Notes under the pieces: model-generated | Seen by the model: only the letters and a program-made list of their open reading frames with translations | The model's database searches: none | What the model was told of the DNA's origin: nothing | Assembly (NCBI RefSeq): GCF_001708305.1 | Contig: NZ_CP016953.1 | Coordinates: 1,383,501 to 1,447,500, forward strand | Length of the DNA stretch: 64,000 nucleotides | Direction: 5' to 3' | Origin: Streptococcus himalayensis | Lineage (GTDB): Bacteria; Bacillota; Bacilli; Lactobacillales; Streptococcaceae | Part shown: positions 18,901 through 28,322 of the stretch, one piece after another | How the letters are laid out: each line of letters starts with the position of its first letter | Numbering within the stretch: the first letter of the stretch is position 1 | Translations under genes and position numbers: made by a program

Positions 18901-21900
18901 ATCAGAGGTAACCGTCAATGACGCGAATAACGACGGCAAAGATGATGCCCAAGCAGAAGCCGAAGCAGCAGCAACCGCAGCTGTAGAAGCAGCCGAAGCC
19001 GCATCAAACGCTGGAAAAGCTAAGAAGACAGATGTCGAATCCGACAATATTGTGAATCCATCTGAGAAAGAAGCTGTTGATGCGTTGAACACAACAACCA
19101 ACGAGAAGAAAACAGCAGCCTCAAGCTTGGTTGACGCCTTGAAAGATGGACCAGTGAAAACCGCGTTGAAAGAACGCTTGAATAATGTTGTTCCATCAGA
19201 GGTAACCGTCAATGACGCGAATAACGACGGCAAAGATGATGCCCAAGCAGAAGCCGAAGCAGCAGCAACCGCAGCTGTAGAAGCAGCCGAAGCCGCATCA
19301 AACGCTGGAAAAGCTAAGAAGACAGATGTCGAATCCGACAATATTGTGAATCCATCTGAGAAAGAAGCTGTTGATGCGTTGAACACAACAACCAACGAGA
19401 AGAAAACAGCAGCCTCAAGCTTGGTTGACGCTTTGAAAGATGGACCAGTGAAAACCGCGTTGAAAGAACGCTTGAATAATGTTGTTCCATCAGAGGTAAC
19501 CGTCAATGACGCGAATAACGACGGCAAAGATGATGCCCAAGCAGAAGCCGAAGCAGCAGCAACCGCAGCTGTAGAAGCAGCCGAAGCCGCATCAAACGCT
19601 GGAAAAGCTAAGAAGACAGATGTCGAATCCGACAATATTGTGAATCCATCTGAGAAAGAAGCTGTTGATGCGTTGAACACAACAACCAACGAGAAGAAAA
19701 CAGCAGCCTCAAGCTTGGTTGACGCCTTGAAAGATGGACCAGTGAAAACCGCGTTGAAAGAACGCTTGAATAATGTTGTTCCATCAGAGGTAACCGTCAA
19801 TGACGCGAATAACGACGGCAAAGATGATGCCCAAGCAGAAGCCGAAGCAGCAGCAACCGCAGCTGTAGAAGCAGCCGAAGCCGCATCAAACGCTGGAAAA
19901 GCTAAGAAGACAGATGTCGAATCCGACAATATTGTGAATCCATCTGAGAAAGAAGCTGTTGATGCGTTGAACACAACAACCAACGAGAAGAAAACAGCAG
20001 CCTCAAGCTTGGTTGACGCCTTGAAAGATGGACCAGTGAAAACCGCGTTGAAAGAACGCTTGAATAATGTTGTTCCATCAGAGGTAACCGTCAATGACGC
20101 GAATAACGACGGCAAAGATGATGCCCAAGCAGAAGCCGAAGCAGCAGCAACCGCAGCTGTAGAAGCAGCCGAAGCCGCATCAAACGCTGGAAAAGCTAAG
20201 AAGACAGATGTCGAATCCGACAATATTGTGAATCCATCTGAGAAAGAAGCTGTTGATGCGTTGAACACAACAACCAACGAGAAGAAAACAGCAGCCTCAA
20301 GCTTGGTTGACGCCTTGAAAGATGGACCAGTGAAAACCGCGTTGAAAGAACGCTTGAATAATGTTGTTCCATCAGAGGTAACCGTCAATGACGCGAATAA
20401 CGACGGCAAAGATGATGCCCAAGCAGAAGCCGAAGCAGCAGCAACCGCAGCTGTAGAAGCAGCCGAAGCCGCATCAAACGCTGGAAAAGCTAAGAAGACA
20501 GATGTCGAATCCGACAATATTGTGAATCCATCTGAGAAAGAAGCTGTTGATGCGTTGAACACAACAACCAACGAGAAGAAAACAGCAGCCTCAAGCTTGG
20601 TTGACGCCTTGAAAGATGGACCAGTGAAAACCGCGTTGAAAGAACGCTTGAATAATGTTGTTCCATCAGAGGTAACCGTCAATGACGCGAATAACGACGG
20701 CAAAGATGATGCCCAAGCAGAAGCCGAAGCAGCAGCAACCGCAGCTGTAGAAGCAGCCGAAGCCGCATCAAACGCTGGAAAAGCTAAGAAGACAGATGTC
20801 GAATCCGACAATATTGTGAATCCATCTGAGAAAGAAGCTGTTGATGCGTTGAACACAACAACCAACGAGAAGAAAACAGCAGCCTCAAGCTTGGTTGACG
20901 CCTTGAAAGATGGACCAGTGAAAACCGCGTTGAAAGAACGCTTGAATAATGTTGTTCCATCAGAGGTAACCGTCAATGACGCGAATAACGACGGCAAAGA
21001 TGATGCCCAAGCAGAAGCCGAAGCAGCAGCAACCGCAGCTGTAGAAGCAGCCGAAGCCGCATCAAACGCTGGAAAAGCTAAGAAGACAGATGTCGAATCC
21101 GACAATATTGTGAATCCATCTGAGAAAGAAGCTGTTGATGCGTTGAACACAACAACCAACGAGAAGAAAACAGCAGCCTCAAGCTTGGTTGACGCCTTGA
21201 AAGATGGACCAGTGAAAACCGCGTTGAAAGAACGCTTGAATAATGTTGTTCCATCAGAGGTAACCGTCAATGACGCGAATAACGACGGCAAAGATGATGC
21301 CCAAGCAGAAGCCGAAGCAGCAGCAACCGCAGCTGTAGAAGCAGCCGAAGCCGCATCAAACGCTGGAAAAGCTAAGAAGACAGATGTCGAATCCGACAAT
21401 ATTGTGAATCCATCTGAGAAAGAAGCTGTTGATGCGTTGAACACAACAACCAACGAGAAGAAAACAGCAGCCTCAAGCTTGGTTGACGCCTTGAAAGATG
21501 GACCAGTGAAAACCGCGTTGAAAGAACGCTTGAATAATGTTGTTCCATCAGAGGTAACCGTCAATGACGCGAATAACGACGGCAAAGATGATGCCCAAGC
21601 AGAAGCCGAAGCAGCAGCAACCGCAGCTGTAGAAGCAGCCGAAGCCGCATCAAACGCTGGAAAAGCTAAGAAGACAGATGTCGAATCCGACAATATTGTG
21701 AATCCATCTGAGAAAGAAGCTGTTGATGCGTTGAACACAACAACCAACGAGAAGAAAACAGCAGCCTCAAGCTTGGTTGACGCCTTGAAAGATGGACCAG
21801 TGAAAACCGCGTTGAAAGAACGCTTGAATAATGTTGTTCCATCAGAGGTAACCGTCAATGACGCGAATAACGACGGCAAAGATGATGCCCAAGCAGAAGC

Positions 21901-22903
21901 CGAAGCAGCAGCAACCGCAGCTGTAGAAGCAGCCGAAGCCGCATCAAACGCTGGAAAAGCTAAGAAGACAGATGTCGAATCCGACAATATTGTGAATCCA
22001 TCTGAGAAAGATGCCGTTGATGCGTTGAACACGACAACCAACGAGAAGAAAACAGCAGCCGAAGCCTTGGTTGACGCCTTGGAAGATGGCGCAGAGAAAG
22101 ACGCGTTGAAAGAACGCTTAACGAAAGTTGTCCCATCAGATGTAACCGTTAATGACGCGAATAACAACGGCAAAGACGATGCCCAAGAAGCAGCTGAAAA
22201 AGCACAAGCCTTGAAAGCAGCGCAAGACGCGGTTAAAGCAGCCGAAAAAGCACAAAAAGACGCTCAAGACAAACTAAAAGAAATCGAAGGCAGAATGCCA
22301 GCAACCGTAACAGCCGAAGATGTGAAAGCAATCGAAGACTTGAACAAAGCGGTAACTGAAGCAAAAGCCAAAGCAGATGAATTAGTAAAAGCCTTAGATG
22401 AGGATGTAGAGCAAAAAGCCGACTTAGAAACTCGCTTAGAAGCCGTTAAACCAGTAGCTGTTCCGAAAGAACAAGGTAGACATGATGTTGGCTTAGCAGA
22501 TGTTAATGAAAAACCAACCTTAGATCTCAATGAAGATGATGACAAAGATGGATTAACAAACTTTGAAGAATTACAAGGTGGAACTGATCCATTCAAGAAG
22601 GATACCGATGGTGATGGTTTTGATGATGGTGTTGAAATTAAGCAGGGTACAAACCCACTTGATAAGAACAGTTATCCAGGAAGTGCTAAGCAAGTCGTAA
22701 CAAGTCACAAAGGTGGTACTGTTAAGGCTGAAGCAACAAGCCAAACCGTACAAACTGTTCATAGCAATACTGCAAAATCAACTTCTACTAAAGAATTGCC
22801 AAACACTGGGGATGCAAGAAGTCACGCAGGTATGCTTTACGGTCTAGCAGCACTTGGTCTTGTAGGACTTATCGGTAAACGTAAGAAACAAGACGAAGAA
22901 TAA
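15941..22903 (+). CDS. Giant LPXTG cell-wall adhesin with L-type lectin domain and 98-residue tandem repeats
   Basis: The 2320-residue protein starts at ATG with AGGAGG 6 bp upstream. In order: a YSIRK-like signal peptide (YSLRKMKVRGAASVMIAA, cleavage about 51), a Pro/Ala/Glu-rich segment (to about 155), an L-type lectin-like domain (about 205-455, with DGVSFVFTTKNPG and FGFKLDTWHN), a MucBP-like module (GSYIKVLYKDEKSGEII...YTYAK, about 455-535), a FIVAR-like helical segment, fifteen 98-residue repeats (about 621-2090), a helical region, acidic EF-hand-like calcium loops (DDDKDGLTNFEE and DTDGDGFDDGVE, about 2195-2245) and LPNTG at 2286-2290 with membrane anchor. It probably projects a glycan-binding tip from the wall. 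No exact named homologue is claimed. Confidence 0.9.
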   Translation: MVGKNNKLMQAKRDGEKFTKYSLRKMKVRGAASVMIAAFFLLGGGASVVYAEEAVTDTAASSQVVSNSNPASSEQEGASETETTPAETPAPASLETPAPEAPAPAKSETPASEEAAKTPAPEAETPAKSETPAPEAETPAKSEASEETTPAESKPADSAKKASDKEKSGTVEVKEQPIHAATFRSAFRSVGSDRSTADNREAAQPILGPADYVDTARLEVTKKNLVSYFIVGGNAHGNDVEPVTLTEDTSGQVGSLGLFSKINMNEDFTLIGKLNLGDKYEGYRPNGRSGGDGVSFVFTTKNPGDVGLAGASIGIGGIPNSFGFKLDTWHNTGAPKPADKAQADPKFSGYENGAFGAFYNTNAAGVAITNRDDAKSLISQPTGELTDLRVDYNGASKVMTVTYGGQVFSKNIQAYLNASRTTTKQQPGQETLAFAIFASTGAGTNLQQFDLTSFNYSAGGSYIKVLYKDEKSGEIIQEKIFEGTTRDTLNLSDKLAVANYVKKGSNEETAVGYRSPNTIAYQSGIQTITYTYAKADKRKLQKLVDGDDTLKASSDYTTASKETQDVYNAAIAKGREVLADTAAEQPAIDASIQKINDAISALKASAKEAADAAAAEAAATAAVEAAEAASNAGKAKKTDVESDNIVNPSEKEAVDALNTTTNEKKTAASSLVDALKDGPVKTALKERLNNVVPSEVTVNDANNDGKDDAQAEAEAAATAAVEAAEAASNAGKAKKTDVESDNIVNPSEKEAVDALNTTTNEKKTAASSLVDALKDGPVKTALKERLNNVVPSEVTVNDANNDGKDDAQAEAEAAATAAVEAAEAASNAGKAKKTDVESDNIVNPSEKEAVDALNTTTNEKKTAASSLVDALKDGPVKTALKERLNNVVPSEVTVNDANNDGKDDAQAEAEAAATAAVEAAEAASNAGKAKKTDVESDNIVNPSEKEAVDALNTTTNEKKTAASSLVDALKDGPVKTALKERLNNVVPSEVTVNDANNDGKDDAQAEAEAAATAAVEAAEAASNAGKAKKTDVESDNIVNPSEKEAVDALNTTTNEKKTAASSLVDALKDGPVKTALKERLNNVVPSEVTVNDANNDGKDDAQAEAEAAATAAVEAAEAASNAGKAKKTDVESDNIVNPSEKEAVDALNTTTNEKKTAASSLVDALKDGPVKTALKERLNNVVPSEVTVNDANNDGKDDAQAEAEAAATAAVEAAEAASNAGKAKKTDVESDNIVNPSEKEAVDALNTTTNEKKTAASSLVDALKDGPVKTALKERLNNVVPSEVTVNDANNDGKDDAQAEAEAAATAAVEAAEAASNAGKAKKTDVESDNIVNPSEKEAVDALNTTTNEKKTAASSLVDALKDGPVKTALKERLNNVVPSEVTVNDANNDGKDDAQAEAEAAATAAVEAAEAASNAGKAKKTDVESDNIVNPSEKEAVDALNTTTNEKKTAASSLVDALKDGPVKTALKERLNNVVPSEVTVNDANNDGKDDAQAEAEAAATAAVEAAEAASNAGKAKKTDVESDNIVNPSEKEAVDALNTTTNEKKTAASSLVDALKDGPVKTALKERLNNVVPSEVTVNDANNDGKDDAQAEAEAAATAAVEAAEAASNAGKAKKTDVESDNIVNPSEKEAVDALNTTTNEKKTAASSLVDALKDGPVKTALKERLNNVVPSEVTVNDANNDGKDDAQAEAEAAATAAVEAAEAASNAGKAKKTDVESDNIVNPSEKEAVDALNTTTNEKKTAASSLVDALKDGPVKTALKERLNNVVPSEVTVNDANNDGKDDAQAEAEAAATAAVEAAEAASNAGKAKKTDVESDNIVNPSEKEAVDALNTTTNEKKTAASSLVDALKDGPVKTALKERLNNVVPSEVTVNDANNDGKDDAQAEAEAAATAAVEAAEAASNAGKAKKTDVESDNIVNPSEKEAVDALNTTTNEKKTAASSLVDALKDGPVKTALKERLNNVVPSEVTVNDANNDGKDDAQAEAEAAATAAVEAAEAASNAGKAKKTDVESDNIVNPSEKDAVDALNTTTNEKKTAAEALVDALEDGAEKDALKERLTKVVPSDVTVNDANNNGKDDAQEAAEKAQALKAAQDAVKAAEKAQKDAQDKLKEIEGRMPATVTAEDVKAIEDLNKAVTEAKAKADELVKALDEDVEQKADLETRLEAVKPVAVPKEQGRHDVGLADVNEKPTLDLNEDDDKDGLTNFEELQGGTDPFKKDTDGDGFDDGVEIKQGTNPLDKNSYPGSAKQVVTSHKGGTVKAEATSQTVQTVHSNTAKSTSTKELPNTGDARSHAGMLYGLAALGLVGLIGKRKKQDEE
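17801..22210 (+). repeat. Fifteen tandem 294-bp repeats inside the adhesin gene
   Basis: The start GCAGCTGTAGAAGC recurs every 294 bp (17801, 18095, 18389 ... 21917). Units 1-14 appear identical in DNA apart from one silent C-to-T at 19432 in unit 6. Unit 15 diverges in its second half. Each 98-residue unit is Ala/Lys/Glu-rich and helical-looking, and ends in an acidic loop DANNDGKDDA. Confidence 0.95.
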
Positions 22904-23046
22904 AATATTTCTTCTTTCATCTACTAATGACGGAAGTCGAGTTACAATGGTTAACAATTGATAGAACGACTTTGAGTTCGGTTAGTAAGCAGATTGAAGA
23001 AAAGCTAGATTCTGGGGGCTGGGAGATAGTTTCCCCAACTCCAGCT

Positions 23047-23083
23047 AAAAAGCAACGGTTTTAATGCCGTTGCTTTTTGGTTT
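23047..23083. terminator. Terminator downstream of the adhesin gene
   Basis: AAAAAGCAACGG pairs perfectly with CCGTTGCTTTTT across an 8-base loop. It is flanked by A and T runs and can act in both directions. Confidence 0.85.
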
Positions 23084-23211
23084 TTGTGGGCGTCCCATAA
23101 TAAATTGCATTTATAAAAATGTCAGCCATCTATAATGAGGTGTATTGTAACCGCCCAATAACCAGGTATATTGAAAAAGTTCCAAAGTCTTGCTTGACTC
23201 TGGAACTTCTT

Positions 23212-23418
23212 CTATTTGCAGTTGTTCTGAATTCGTTCAGTCCACGGGAAATAAGCCTCTAGCACCTCCTTTTTTGCGAGTGACTCCTCGTTGGGTAGAT
23301 TGTCTAGAAGATAGATCATCTATTTCTCAGAATCAAGGCTATGCTTCTTAGCCATCTCCAGTAAGCTCAGGATAATGGCAGTTGCTTTAGCTTTTTTTGA
23401 AGCTTGTGTCGCATCCTT
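23212..23418 (-). pseudogene. IS66-family transposase, C-terminal relic
   Basis: The minus strand reads [32 protein letters not shown], a TAG stop (plus 23320-23322), then MIYLLDNLPNEESLAKKEVL and EAYFPWTERIQNNCK before a terminal TAG. This matches the end of IS66 TnpC-type transposases, where a Tyr codon normally stands in place of the internal stop. The N-terminal 80% is missing and the fragment abuts the plsY stop codon. A GTTCCAAAGTC/GACTCTGGAAC hairpin follows at about 23179-23207. It is a dead remnant. Confidence 0.75.
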
Positions 23419-24061
23419 AAATTTTTGGCTTTTGCTTTGTCAGATTTAGCCCCCAAGGGACAAGATTTTCCTTGCGAGCTAAGATACGAGCAATATTATC
23501 CTTGTGACGGACAATAATCAGACTGCCAAGCAGGGTAATCACTAAGGTGAACAGTGGGTCATAGTGAGGCAATAAAAAGTGAAACAAAGGAAAGAGCAGG
23601 ACTCCAATAATAGCTAAAAAGGCAGAGAGAATGCTAGCGAGGGAAATCATACTTCCAAGATACAACGTTAGAAAGAAGAGAACAAATAGATATCCAAAGA
23701 AGGCAGGTGCAAAGCCCAAAACCACTCCAGCACTTGTGGCTACAGCCTTTCCACCTCTGAAGTTTGCAAATACAGGAAAAGTGTGTCCTAAGACCGCTAA
23801 TAACCCAAAAATCATAGGAGAAATATCGGAGATGCCAAAGAAAATAGGCAGCAAAGTCGCTACGGTTCCTTTTAAAAAATCAAAAGCAAAGGTAGCAATG
23901 CCAGCTTTAACCCCCAGAACACGAAAGGTGTTGGTTGTGCCAGTATTTCCACTGCCGTATTCGCGCAGATTTTTCTTAAAAAAGAGTTGCCCAATCCATA
24001 AACCTGCTGGAACAGATCCCATTAAATAGGCTAGTATTAAGAGTAAGACTAATTTTATCAT
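23417..24061 (-). CDS. plsY: Glycerol-3-phosphate acyltransferase PlsY
   Basis: The 214-residue membrane protein has five or so helices and the PlsY motifs ([55 protein letters not shown]). It transfers the acyl group from acyl-phosphate to glycerol-3-phosphate, the first step of phospholipid synthesis. There is no Shine-Dalgarno; an extended -10 (TGGTATAAT) ends six bases before the ATG, predicting a leaderless mRNA. An IS66 relic sits immediately downstream. In many streptococci plsY is divergent from parE, which is not seen here. Confidence 0.93.
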   Translation of the reverse strand: MIKLVLLLILAYLMGSVPAGLWIGQLFFKKNLREYGSGNTGTTNTFRVLGVKAGIATFAFDFLKGTVATLLPIFFGISDISPMIFGLLAVLGHTFPVFANFRGGKAVATSAGVVLGFAPAFFGYLFVLFFLTLYLGSMISLASILSAFLAIIGVLLFPLFHFLLPHYDPLFTLVITLLGSLIIVRHKDNIARILARKENLVPWGLNLTKQKPKI

Positions 24062-24065
24062 AGGC

Positions 24066-24075
24066 TTATTATACC
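24066..24075 (-). promoter_or_regulatory. Extended -10 promoter of plsY (leaderless)
   Basis: On the minus strand TGGTATAAT is followed by AAGCCT and the ATG of plsY. The -10 TATAAT (plus 24068-24073) ends six bases before the start codon. Confidence 0.6.
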
Positions 24076-24204
24076 ATGAAAATGGCTACTGGGATAGTCA
24101 GAAGACAAGAATATTTCTAAGGAAATGTCTAGGCAGATTCCCTTCTAGCTAGTACTTCTACAGAAAATTTGATATGATAACACTAGATGAAAAGGAGGAT
24201 TGTG

Positions 24205-25215
24205 ATGAAAGTTAGAAATGCCGCTATTTTACCAGGTTTTTTGCTGTCTGTTGCAGTTGCGGTACTCGCTAAGTTGTTAGCATCTTTGTTGCCTAGTATT
24301 GGAGCTGCTAGCATAGCGATTTGCATTGGAATTATCTTGGGAAATACAATTTGTAAGAATGAAAGATTTGAAAAAGGAACGAAATTTTCAGAAAGTAAGC
24401 TCTTAGAGTTTTCGGTCGCACTCTTGGGGTTGACCGTCACCTTTCAAACTATAGGTCGCTTGGGATGGTCAGGCTTGTCTTATATTTTGCTAATGATGAC
24501 AAGTGTCATTATTTTTGCCTATTTAGTCGGGCGCAGGCTTGGATTTACAGAGGAAATGTCTCTGATGATTGCAGGTGGTAATGCGGTATGCGGGTCTTCA
24601 GCCATTGGAGCGATTGCTCCAGCCATTCACGGACAAGATAGGGATAAGGGTCAGGCAATTGTCTTGATCAACCTTCTAGGGACTATTTTAATGTTTGTGC
24701 TTCCTTTGCTGGGAGTGCAGGTCTTAGGATTTTCAGATTTAGAAAATAGTGCTCTGACAGGAGGTGTTCTGCAATCAGTGGGGCAAGTCGTAGCATCAAG
24801 CAGCCTCATCAATCCAACGGTCACCCAGTATGCGATGCTCTTTAAAATTACGCGCATCCTCTTTTTGGTTGCTGTGGTTGTCTTATTTGAAACCTTTATA
24901 AATCGGAAAAGGACGAGTCAAGTTTCTAGCGATGAAGGAGGAACAAACAGATTAGCAAGTTTACCTTGGTATATTTTGGTCTTTTTGGCTCTGTGTTGTG
25001 CCAATAGTTTTGTAGCTTTACCGAGTTTTCTCGGATCAGGTTCCACATTTGTTAGTTCTTGGTTTGAAATAACAGCCCTTGCAGCAATTGGGCTCCGATT
25101 GGATTTAAAAAAATTCCTCCAAGAAGGTTCCAAATTTTTGTGGTATATGGGATTGATTGGTGCCTTTCAAATGATTCTGGCAATCAGCTTGATTTTCCTA
25201 CTTTCTATTGGGTAA
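24205..25215 (+). CDS. YeiH/UPF0324-family putative sulfate-type membrane protein
   Basis: The 336-residue protein has about ten hydrophobic helices and the UPF0324 signatures GGNAVCGSSAIGAIAPAI and the C-terminal EITALAAIGLRLDL. Members of this family (YeiH, PSE family) are predicted anion transporters with unproven substrates. AGGAGG just before ATG 24205 sets the start; the ATG at 24187 overlaps that ribosome site. It is a single gene between plsY (divergent) and eno. Confidence 0.8.
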   Translation: MKVRNAAILPGFLLSVAVAVLAKLLASLLPSIGAASIAICIGIILGNTICKNERFEKGTKFSESKLLEFSVALLGLTVTFQTIGRLGWSGLSYILLMMTSVIIFAYLVGRRLGFTEEMSLMIAGGNAVCGSSAIGAIAPAIHGQDRDKGQAIVLINLLGTILMFVLPLLGVQVLGFSDLENSALTGGVLQSVGQVVASSSLINPTVTQYAMLFKITRILFLVAVVVLFETFINRKRTSQVSSDEGGTNRLASLPWYILVFLALCCANSFVALPSFLGSGSTFVSSWFEITALAAIGLRLDLKKFLQEGSKFLWYMGLIGAFQMILAISLIFLLSIG

Positions 25216-25233
25216 GTTAGAAAATCCCTTTGT

Positions 25234-25249
25234 TCGTAAGCGTTATCAT
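25234..25249 (+). promoter_or_regulatory. cre-like CcpA site upstream of the eno promoter
   Basis: TCGTAAGCGTTATCAT fits the cre consensus WTGNAARCGNWWWCAW with one mismatch. It lies about 30 bp upstream of the eno -35, a position usually linked with activation. Confidence 0.4.
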
Positions 25250-25280
25250 TGATAAAAAAAGAAATTTCTTAGGTTTTTTC

Positions 25281-25309
25281 TTGAAAAAAGGTTCTTTTTA
25301 AGGTATGAT
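25281..25309 (+). promoter_or_regulatory. Promoter of eno
   Basis: TTGAAA (25281-25286), a 17-bp spacer and TATGAT (25304-25309) form a strong housekeeping promoter. AAGGAGA follows before the ATG. Confidence 0.8.
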
Positions 25310-25345
25310 GGAGAGGTAAATAAAATTAACTCATAAGGAGAGTAG

Positions 25346-26653
<1,308 letters not shown>

Positions 26654-26693
26654 TCTCTTTGTGAGGTTAAGGGCGTAAAGCCTTGATAAATCA

Positions 26694-26726
26694 ACACTCT
26701 AGGGCGTCATCCTAGGGTGTTTTTTT
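26694..26726 (+). terminator. Island-supplied terminator after eno
   Basis: ACACTCTAGG pairs with CCTAGGGTGT across GCGTCAT, followed by TTTTTT. It replaces the native eno terminator now displaced beyond attR. Confidence 0.8.
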
Positions 26727-26822
26727 GGATTTACTACCCTTTGTACTACCCCGACTTTAGAGATTGTTCTTTTTGGTATAGTAAGAGGGTAACTTTTAGA
26801 TTAAGCACCCTTGATAGTATAT

Positions 26823-26850
26823 TGTTTAATAGTTTGAATTTTGTTATAAT
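26823..26850 (+). promoter_or_regulatory. Promoter of the type I toxin mRNA
   Basis: TTGTTT (26823-26828), 16-bp spacer, TATAAT (26845-26850). The transcript would begin with CCCCCTC that can pair with the AGGGAGG ribosome site, hiding it in a 5' helix. Confidence 0.55.
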
Positions 26851-26888
26851 GTGCCTTGCCCCCTCAATTTAGAAGGGAGGTGAGTTTT

Positions 26889-26978
26889 ATGGATACCTTC
26901 ACTACATTTCTTGTCACTGTATCAAGCGGTATTGTTATTGTACTGTTTGAATATTGGTTGAATAATCGTGACAAGTAG
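26889..26978 (+). CDS. Fst-like type I toxin peptide
   Basis: This short ORF encodes 29 residues (MDTFTTFLVTVSSGIVIVLF followed by EYWLNNRDK): a single hydrophobic helix and a charged tail, the layout of Fst/Ldr-family membrane toxins. AGGGAGGTGAG lies 8 bp upstream and can be sequestered by CCCCCTC. The 16-base CCTTCACTACATTTCT inside the coding start (26896-26911) recurs with one mismatch at 27042-27057, downstream of a two-way terminator, where a strong minus-strand promoter would make an antisense RNA. This reproduces the organisation of the pAD1 par locus, a plasmid stabilisation module. Confidence 0.75.
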   Translation: MDTFTTFLVTVSSGIVIVLFEYWLNNRDK

Positions 26979-26985
26979 CCCTAGG

Positions 26986-27059
26986 GGCAAAAAGAAAACC
27001 CTCAGCATGGCACGCTGGGGGTTTTTGAGTTGTATGGACGTCCTTCACTACGTTTCTAC
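26986..27059 (-). ncRNA. Antitoxin RNA (RNA II) of the Fst/par-like locus
   Basis: A minus-strand promoter with TTGACA (plus 27090-27095), 18-bp spacer and TATAAT (plus 27066-27071) predicts a start near 27059. The transcript would run about 74 bases through a copy of the direct repeat and stop at the shared hairpin (AAAACCCTCAGC/GCTGGGGGTTTT, 26995-27025), which has a T run on both strands. The 5' part can pair with the toxin mRNA start. Size and layout fit pAD1 RNA II. Confidence 0.65.
26995..27026. terminator. Bidirectional terminator of the par-like locus
   Basis: AAAACCCTCAGC pairs with GCTGGGGGTTTT across ATGGCAC; T runs lie on both sides. Confidence 0.8.
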
Positions 27060-27099
27060 AAGTACATTATACCTCAGTGAGCTTATATTTGTCAATTAT

Positions 27100-28263
27100 T
27101 TATAAACTATTGATTGCTGTTTCATAATTTGAGACAGCTTTTTTTGCATTTTCTTGGTTCGTATGCCAATAAACATTCTCCGTCATCATCAAGCTAGAGT
27201 GTCCTAATCTGTATTGTACATCTTTAGGGCTAGCTTGAGCGTAGAGCATCATAGTTGTATGTGTGTGACGGAAACCATGGAATGATACGTTAGTCACGCC
27301 AGCAGCCTTAAAATGCTTATCTAGTCGTCTTCTCAAATTACAAGAATAGGCATATTTTTCTGTAAATACAGAAAAGACAACTGTTTCAGACCGCCCTAGT
27401 TGCCATGATTGCACTTGTTGGCGGTTTTTGTATTGCTTGAGCATGAGTAACGTGGCATTATCTATTGGTATATCTCGGTAACCAGCACTTGATTTAGGCG
27501 AGTTTATCTCTTGATATCGGTTTAGCGTCTTGTTGATGCTAATAATGCCGTTGTCTAGGTCAATATCAGACCATTCAAGAGCTAGAGCTTCACTAATACG
27601 GCATCCAGTAGCAAGCAACGTCTTATATAAGACGACATCAAAGAGATTTTCATAGTTTGATTGATCCAGTGTATCGAGGTAATCAAGAAATTGTTTTAGT
27701 TCTTTGTTGCCTAGGTATTTTACAGTGGTTTTTTCTTTTTGCCGCTTACGTGGTACGATAACATCATTGGCCGGATTGTGTGGTATAACCTGCAGAGATA
27801 CACCGTATTTCAAAATACGCTTATTCATGTTGTGGAGCAAGGAGTAGTTAGTAAACGCTCCTTTTTGCTCAGTATTAGCCTTGTCAGCCCATTTGTTTAC
27901 TTGGTGTTGGATAATAGGCGTAGTGAGTTTAGATAGCTTGTAATCGCCAAATACAGGCAATAGATGAACCCTAACCAATCCCTCCATAGATTGGCGAGTA
28001 TTTGGCTTAACTGTATTTTTGTAACTATCCCACCAAACTTTTACAAGCTCTTTGTATGTGGTTATAGTTGGCTTGTCTTTAACTGTATAGCCGTTAGCAG
28101 CAAAAGCATTGATTACATCCCTTGCTTTTGTCTTAACCCCTTTTTTAGTGGTGGCTGTAACAGTTGTACGGGCTTTCTTGCCCGTTAGCTGGTCAACGCC
28201 TAGATAAACACTAGCATAGTAAACCTTTTGACCGTTCTTTTTGATTTTGTCTTTGATATTCAT
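27100..28263 (-). CDS. int: Tyrosine recombinase (island integrase)
   Basis: The 387-residue protein has an N-terminal arm-binding part, a SAM-like core-binding domain (ITTYKELVKVWWDSYKNTVK) and a phage-integrase catalytic domain with Arg in GCRISEALALEW, HGFRHTH (HxxR), LGHSS and the nucleophile Tyr in ENVYWHTN. It would catalyse recombination between the 16-bp att core in eno and the element. It is the gene nearest attL and is transcribed towards it, as in streptococcal islands. GAAAGGTACAA lies before its ATG. It appears intact. Confidence 0.93.
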   Translation of the reverse strand: MNIKDKIKKNGQKVYYASVYLGVDQLTGKKARTTVTATTKKGVKTKARDVINAFAANGYTVKDKPTITTYKELVKVWWDSYKNTVKPNTRQSMEGLVRVHLLPVFGDYKLSKLTTPIIQHQVNKWADKANTEQKGAFTNYSLLHNMNKRILKYGVSLQVIPHNPANDVIVPRKRQKEKTTVKYLGNKELKQFLDYLDTLDQSNYENLFDVVLYKTLLATGCRISEALALEWSDIDLDNGIISINKTLNRYQEINSPKSSAGYRDIPIDNATLLMLKQYKNRQQVQSWQLGRSETVVFSVFTEKYAYSCNLRRRLDKHFKAAGVTNVSFHGFRHTHTTMMLYAQASPKDVQYRLGHSSLMMTENVYWHTNQENAKKAVSNYETAINSL

Positions 28264-28286
28264 GTATTTGTACCTTTCTTTTCATC

Positions 28287-28322
28287 AGCAGGCAAGGCGC
28301 ATGATTTTTGTTAGGTGTTTAT
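28287..28322 (+). repeat. 36-bp direct repeat, copy 1
   Basis: Begins AGCAGGCAAGGCGCATGATT and ends GTTAGGTGTTTAT; identical to 30619-30654. It sits just upstream of int. Confidence 0.85.

Noticed and set aside
17638..22173. A 1511-codon open frame on the minus strand across the adhesin repeats
   Set aside because: It exists only because one unit of 294 bp lacks stops in that frame and is repeated. It has no ribosome site or promoter, and its low-complexity Ser/Ala/Phe sequence mirrors the sense repeats.
17801..22210. Tandem array considered as CRISPR or satellite DNA
   Set aside because: Units are contiguous, coding, 294 bp long and without unique spacers.
22927..23064. 45-codon plus-strand ORF after the adhesin
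   Set aside because: No ribosome site; the last codons lie in the terminator stem and loop. It reads somewhat like a protein fragment and may be an old remnant, but nothing supports expression.
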